From NCBI GenBank assembly GCA_963809545.1, contig CAWEKD010000005.1, positions 186,001 to 250,000 on the forward strand: a stretch of 64,000 nt of DNA, in the 5' to 3' direction. A program made the translations under genes and the position numbers. Under the pieces are notes generated by a model that was not told where the DNA came from, ran no database searches, and saw only the letters and a program-made list of their open reading frames with translations. The DNA comes from Natronosporangium sp035305625. Its GTDB lineage: Bacteria; Actinomycetota; Actinomycetes; Mycobacteriales; Micromonosporaceae. Positions 60,694-64,000 of this stretch are shown here, one piece after another (the first letter of the stretch is position 1; each line of letters opens with the position of its first letter).

Positions 60694-60985
60694 CTACGCC
60701 CGCCCGGCGGGGTCGCTGGCCGCGGTGGCCTGGGAGCGCTTCGCGGACAACGAAGGCGGCGATCCGCTCGATGGTCCGGAAGTTGTCGAGGTCGAGATCT
60801 TCCGGGGTGATGGTCAGGCCGTACCGGCCCTCCACGAAGGTCACCAGCTGGAGGGCGAACAGCGAGTTGACGTAGCCGCGGGCGAACACGTCGTCGGTGT
60901 CACCCGGCACCTGCCCCTGCAGAGAGGAGGCGAAGAACGCCCGGATGTCCTCGACGACCGTACCGGTCATGTCCTCGCTGGCCAC
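60694..60985 (-). pseudogene. Discrete acyl carrier protein (FkbJ-like), probable single-base frameshift
   Basis: First gene of the operon; GTG at 60985 with a ggagg site 5 bases upstream. The carrier motif is GYVNSLFALQLVTFVEG, with the phosphopantetheine Ser in NSL, followed by LDLDNFRTIERIAAF, as in FkbJ-like ACPs carrying glyceryl-derived units. As given, the frame runs on into a basic, unlikely tail that overlaps the next gene by 77 bp and ends at 60608. Skipping one base near 60751 instead gives LSAKRSQATAAS and a stop at 60694, just before the next gene's ribosome site, 96 aa in total. The corrected end is preferred. Confidence 0.75.
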
Positions 60986-61329
60986 AGCAACCTCCTGGCC
61001 CGGTCTCGTCGCCTACCGTGCGGTTGGCGGTACGGCCAGTGTCGATGGGCGTTACTTCCAAGAAAAGGATCAAGCAGGCGGGATAACCGGCTGAGCCGAT
61101 TGGAGTAGCTGGGTTGACATGCCCTGACATCTCGGCCCTGGCCGCTCGGCTACCCCATCGATCCGGACCAACGGCGCACCGGCAGGCGAGCAGACGCGCT
61201 GACCACGCGCTGCCCGACGGCTCCACTCACCAGACGGTTGCCCTGCCCGGCGGCACCGTGGTCAGCCGCCACCCGTGGTGGCCCTTACCTCCTCAGTCCG
61301 CTGGATGGACGGTCGAGCGCACGGTGGTG

Positions 61330-61510
61330 GCCCATGATCGCAGTTCCGGTCGGGGTGCCCCCGCCACCGGCGCATCCCCCGTCCGCACGCCACTGGCGGC
61401 AGGACGACCAGGGCGACCGGCACACTGCGTCGGAGGGGGGACAACCCCACCCCTCTCGGGGGCTACACCACCGTCATCCCCCGATTGCGACCACCCGGGT
61501 GCCACCCCCC
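61330..61510 (-). pseudogene. Decayed copy of the lipoprotein 5' region
   Basis: The minus strand from 61450 reads MGLSPLRRSVPVALVVLPPVACGRG, clearly related to the start of the intact lipoprotein at 43412 (MGLFTLRRSVPVMVVALLLAACGQG). Nucleotide similarity continues into the upstream region for about 60 bp and into the coding part until a one-base loss shifts the frame. I estimate about 70% identity by eye. Both copies have the same orientation and flank the biosynthetic operon. Confidence 0.7.
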
Positions 61511-61527
61511 GGAGGCTATTTATTACG

Positions 61528-61547
61528 ATAATTTCCGTGGAAATTAT
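61528..61547 (+). promoter_or_regulatory. 20-bp dyad operator upstream of the SufR-like regulator
   Basis: Perfect inverted repeat ATAATTTCC-GT-GGAAATTAT in an AT-rich patch that contrasts with the GC-rich surroundings. It lies 62-81 bp before the ATG at 61609 and overlaps a possible -10 (TACGAT, 61524-61529), so autorepression by the adjacent regulator is likely. Confidence 0.6.
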
Positions 61548-61608
61548 TCCGCCCGGCACACCCCCCTCACACCGGGGGCCGCGCCCCACCCACCCCGGCG
61601 GCGTCGCC

Positions 61609-62244
61609 ATGTCCGCAGCCCGGGCGGCGCTGCTGGCGCAGCTGGAGCGCCAGCCGGCACCGGTCACCGCGGCGGAGTTGGCGCGCCACAGCGGCCTGCA
61701 CACCAACACCGTCCGGGAACATCTAGAGGCGCTGGTACACGCCGGATTGGTGCTCCGGGAATCCGCCCCGCCCCGAGGGCGGGGACGCCCCGCCTGGCGG
61801 TATCGGGCGGTCACCACCCCACCCACCAGCGCGGAGTACGTCGGCCTCGCCACCGCGCTGGCGGACACCCTGCGCCGGACCAGCGCCGACCCCGTCGCCG
61901 ACGCGGTCGCGGCCGGGCGCTCCTGGGGGCGCCGCCTCGCTACGGAGCGCCCCGACCTGGGCCGCCCCGGCCCCGCCACCGCCCGGACCGCGGTGACGAC
62001 GCTGCTGACCGACCTCGGCTTCTCTCCCGAGCCGGCCCCGGAGGCGGATTCGGTCCGGTTGACCACCTGCCCGCTGTTGGCGGCGGCACGGCAGTACCCG
62101 GACATCGTCTGCGCGGTCCACTTAGGTCTACTTCGGGGAGTGGCGGAGGAGCACGGCGGGCGGCCCGAGCACCTGGAGCTGGCGCCGTTCGCCGAGCCCG
62201 ACGCCTGCCTGCTGCACCTGGATCGGAAGCACGCGACGCCATGA
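61609..62244 (+). CDS. Winged-helix regulator with Fe-S cysteines (SufR-like)
   Basis: A 211-aa regulator with an N-terminal helix-turn-helix (VTAAELARHSGLHTNTVREHLEALVHAGLV), a basic wing (RGRGRP) and a C-terminal domain having three spaced cysteines in TTCPLLAAA, DIVCAVHLGLLRG and DACLLHL. That arrangement is known from Fe-S-binding SufR-type repressors sensing NO, oxygen or iron status. ATG 61609 gives the helix-turn-helix at the right distance; a GTG at 61537 is in frame but lies inside the operator. It overlaps the next membrane gene by four bases, suggesting it controls that operon. Confidence 0.8.
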   Translation: MSAARAALLAQLERQPAPVTAAELARHSGLHTNTVREHLEALVHAGLVLRESAPPRGRGRPAWRYRAVTTPPTSAEYVGLATALADTLRRTSADPVADAVAAGRSWGRRLATERPDLGRPGPATARTAVTTLLTDLGFSPEPAPEADSVRLTTCPLLAAARQYPDIVCAVHLGLLRGVAEEHGGRPEHLELAPFAEPDACLLHLDRKHATP

Positions 62245-63380
62245 CCACCGGACCGGCCACCGTGACCACCGCCCCCGCCTCGGACACCGCCGCGCCGGTC
62301 CCCCTCCCCGTTCGTTCCTGGCGCCTGCTCCTGCTGCTACCCGCCGGCCTCTGCCTACTCGCCGGGCTCGCCGCCGGACTGGCGCCCCTGGGCCTGTCCC
62401 TTCCCCGCCTCCCCGACCGGTTGCTGAACGTCCACGGCATGCTGCTGGTGGTCGGGGTCCTCGGCACCGGGATCGCCTTCACGCGTGCGGTCGCGCTCGG
62501 TCACCGGCTCGGCTATCTCGCCCCCGGCCTGCTCGGCGTCGGCGGGCTCGCCCTGGTGTCCCCCGCCCCGCTGCGGGTCGGTCAGCTGCTGCTGCTCGCC
62601 GGCGCGCTCGCCTTGCTGCTGCTCTACCGGCCACTGTGGCGGCGGCAGCGGGACCCCGCCGTCCTGCCCCAGGCGTGGGGAGCGGTCCTGGCGACCGGGG
62701 CCGCGCTGCTGTGGCTCGCCGGCGTCGCGCTCCCGGCGCTGTTGCCGTGGCTGGCCGGGTTCGCGGTGCTGACCGGGGCGGGGGAACGCGTGGCGCGTAT
62801 CCGCCCCCACCTGGGTTCCACCGTGGACCAGGGTGCACTGTTCGCGGCCGGGGCGGTGACCGCCGCAGCCCCGCTCACGCTGCTGTTTCCAGGGCCCGGG
62901 CTCCCCCTGTACGGATTGGCGCTGCTCGGGCTCACCGGCTGGCTGCTCCGCCACGAGCCGGCACGGCACCACCTCCGGACGCCCGGCGCGCCCCGGCTCC
63001 GGGCCGCGGCCCTGCTCGCCGGCTACGGCTGGCTGGTGGTAGCGGGGGCGACCTGGCTGTTCGCCGGGGCGGTGGTCGACGGCCTCGGATATGAGGCGAC
63101 CGTCCACGCGGTGGTCCTCGGATTCGCGATCTCGCTGGCGGTGGCCCACACGCCGGTACGCCCGCCGGTGGTGCGGGGTCGCCCCCTGGCCTATCACCCG
63201 GCGCTGTGGCTGCCGCTGGGGCTGTGGCACGGGGCGCTGGTGGGGTGGCTCGGTGGCGACGCGCTCGGGTCCTCCCTCGCTGCCCAGGTCGGTGGGGTGC
63301 TCAGCCTCGGGGTGCTGCTGTTCGGACTGGTCGCCGGCGGGGCGGCCACGTGGGCCGGCCGGAGGAGGGAGGTCCCATGA
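62241..63380 (+). CDS. Multi-helix membrane protein, NnrS-like
   Basis: A 379-aa membrane protein with about ten to eleven hydrophobic helices. Conserved-looking His residues within or near helices (LLNVHGMLLVVGV, YEATVHAVVLGFA, LAYHPALWLPLGLWHGALV) recall the heme/copper-binding NnrS-type and copper-oxidase-associated membrane proteins. No signal peptide or soluble domain. It is coupled to both the regulator and the next gene by ATGA overlaps. A role in NO or nitrite metabolism is inferred from family resemblance and the Fe-S regulator. Confidence 0.6.
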   Translation: MTTGPATVTTAPASDTAAPVPLPVRSWRLLLLLPAGLCLLAGLAAGLAPLGLSLPRLPDRLLNVHGMLLVVGVLGTGIAFTRAVALGHRLGYLAPGLLGVGGLALVSPAPLRVGQLLLLAGALALLLLYRPLWRRQRDPAVLPQAWGAVLATGAALLWLAGVALPALLPWLAGFAVLTGAGERVARIRPHLGSTVDQGALFAAGAVTAAAPLTLLFPGPGLPLYGLALLGLTGWLLRHEPARHHLRTPGAPRLRAAALLAGYGWLVVAGATWLFAGAVVDGLGYEATVHAVVLGFAISLAVAHTPVRPPVVRGRPLAYHPALWLPLGLWHGALVGWLGGDALGSSLAAQVGGVLSLGVLLFGLVAGGAATWAGRRREVP

Positions 63381-64000
63381 GCCGGGCCCGAGGGTTCTCT
63401 CCCCTGCGGGACCTGCCGGCGCTGCTGTGGCTGATCGCCACCGGCGCCGCCACCCTCGTCCACCCGTTCGTCCCCGCGCCCCGCTGGCTGATGATGCATC
63501 TGCTGCTGCTCGGCGCCGTGACCCACTCGATCATGGTGTGGAGTCGACACTTCGCCGACACCCTGCTGCGCCTCGATCCCCCGGTCGGCCCCACCCGTAC
63601 CCGCCGACTGCTGCTGTTGAACGGCGGCGTCCTGGTGGTGATCGCCGGGGTGCTGCTGGCGGTCTGGCCGGTGGTCGCGGTCGGGGCCGGCGCGGTGGTG
63701 CTCGCGGTGGCCTGGCACGGCGTGGACCTGTTCCGGGACCTCCGCCGGGCGCTGGCGGGGCGGTTCGCGATCACGGTGCGGTACTACGTCGCCGCCGCGG
63801 CCATGCTGCCGGTGGGGGCGGGGCTCGGGGCGCTGATGGTGCGCGGCCTCGACGGTCCGCTCCAGCTCCGGGCGATGCTCGCCCACGCCGCCGTGAACGT
63901 GCTCGGCTGGCTGGGCCTGACCGTGGTCGGCACGCTGCTGACGCTGTGGCCCACCATGCTGCGCACCCGGATCGCCGCCGGCACCGAGCGGCGCGCCGCC
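63377..64000 (+). CDS. Membrane protein, 5' part (NnrS/copper nitrite reductase-associated type)
   Basis: The first 208 codons of a gene that continues beyond the window. The visible part opens MSRARGFSPLRDLPALLWL and has helices with His in PRWLMMHLLLLGAVTHSIMVWSRHF and AWHGVDLF, then LAHAAVNVLGWLGLTVVGTLL. Actinobacterial proteins of this kind continue into a multicopper-oxidase (nitrite-reductase-like) domain; whether this one does cannot be seen here. ATGA overlap with the preceding gene puts it in the same operon. Confidence 0.6.
   Translation, partial: MSRARGFSPLRDLPALLWLIATGAATLVHPFVPAPRWLMMHLLLLGAVTHSIMVWSRHFADTLLRLDPPVGPTRTRRLLLLNGGVLVVIAGVLLAVWPVVAVGAGAVVLAVAWHGVDLFRDLRRALAGRFAITVRYYVAAAAMLPVGAGLGALMVRGLDGPLQLRAMLAHAAVNVLGWLGLTVVGTLLTLWPTMLRTRIAAGTERRAA

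Larger units (their letters stand above)
60986..61608. other. Divergent intergenic region with operon promoter and lipoprotein relic
   Basis: About 620 bp without an intact gene. The left part must hold the promoter of the biosynthetic operon (no clear -35/-10 seen) and is moderately AT-rich around 61040-61100. The middle (61330-61510) holds a decayed copy of the lipoprotein 5' end. The right part carries the dyad operator of the SufR-like regulator. Confidence 0.6.

Noticed and set aside
43655..60985. Methoxymalonyl-ACP pathway as in FK506-type clusters
   Set aside because: No FkbG-like O-methyltransferase lies in the window, so only the hydroxylated unit can be supported.
61114..61608. Long upstream extension of the SufR-like regulator frame
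   Set aside because: It crosses the dyad operator and the lipoprotein relic; translation is Pro/Ser/Arg-rich and unlike any domain.

Overview
The window is GC-rich chromosomal DNA of an actinobacterium. The order of its core genes (mtrA/mtrB, sahH, manA, an SIS-domain protein, phosphomannomutase, DUF3499 and zincin-like genes, whiB, F420 genes cofD/cofE, manC, a TIGR03089 gene) follows the arrangement known from Mycobacterium and other actinomycetes. The SCO7613-type giant membrane protein, FO synthase, MtrAB and an FkbH-containing NRPS/PKS cluster fit a filamentous actinomycete, possibly of the Micromonosporaceae; that family placement is an inference.

Layout. 1-2882: MtrB/MtrA two-component system and a fused ABC exporter. 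2934-8964: a five-gene oligopeptide/dipeptide ABC importer (oppA-B-C-D-F, minus strand). 9276-16509: sahH and the mannose/GDP-mannose supply block (manA, SIS isomerase, Trm112-like, phosphomannomutase), then DUF3499, a divergent zincin-like gene and whiB. 16786-22430: coenzyme F420 genes fbiC, cofD and cofE, with cofD carrying a frameshift. 22470-25644: GDP-mannose pyrophosphorylase, a glycosyltransferase and a TIGR03089 protein. 25726-29481: a three-gene surface-glycan operon (YLDPGSG peptide, methyltransferase, sulfatase-fold transferase). 29683-42367: acetoacetyl-CoA synthetase, UDP-glucose dehydrogenase, a 1463-aa membrane protein, purE/purK and a YyaL-type thioredoxin-domain protein. 42465-43412: a lipoprotein.

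43655-60985 is the most distinctive region: a compact, all-minus-strand, largely overlapping nine-gene biosynthetic operon. In transcription order it is ACP (FkbJ-like), acyl-CoA dehydrogenase (FkbI-like), KAS III-like protein, FkbH-like glyceryl transferase, A-T didomain NRPS, a hybrid KS-(degenerate AT)-T-C-C' protein, 3-hydroxyacyl-CoA dehydrogenase (FkbK-like), a C*-A-T-E-C NRPS and an MbtH-like protein. FkbH/I/J/K without an O-methyltransferase suggests a hydroxymalonyl-ACP C2 extender. The embedded AT is shrunken and has lost its catalytic serine, a second C-domain lobe is appended without its catalytic half, the downstream C domain lacks its catalytic His, and no thioesterase is present. 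I infer a small aminoacyl-C2-D-aminoacyl product released by the terminal C domain. Diverged direct copies of a lipoprotein 5' end flank the operon.

61609-64000: a SufR-like Fe-S repressor with a perfect dyad upstream, followed by two membrane proteins resembling the membrane part of NnrS/copper-oxidase loci.

Six genes carry frame breaks while the protein sequence stays conserved across each break (cofD, the sulfatase-type gene, the hybrid PKS-NRPS, the KAS III-like gene, the ACP, and a cluster of breaks in one adenylation domain). This looks more like consensus indel error or very recent mutation than old decay, and it matters for any reading of the cluster.
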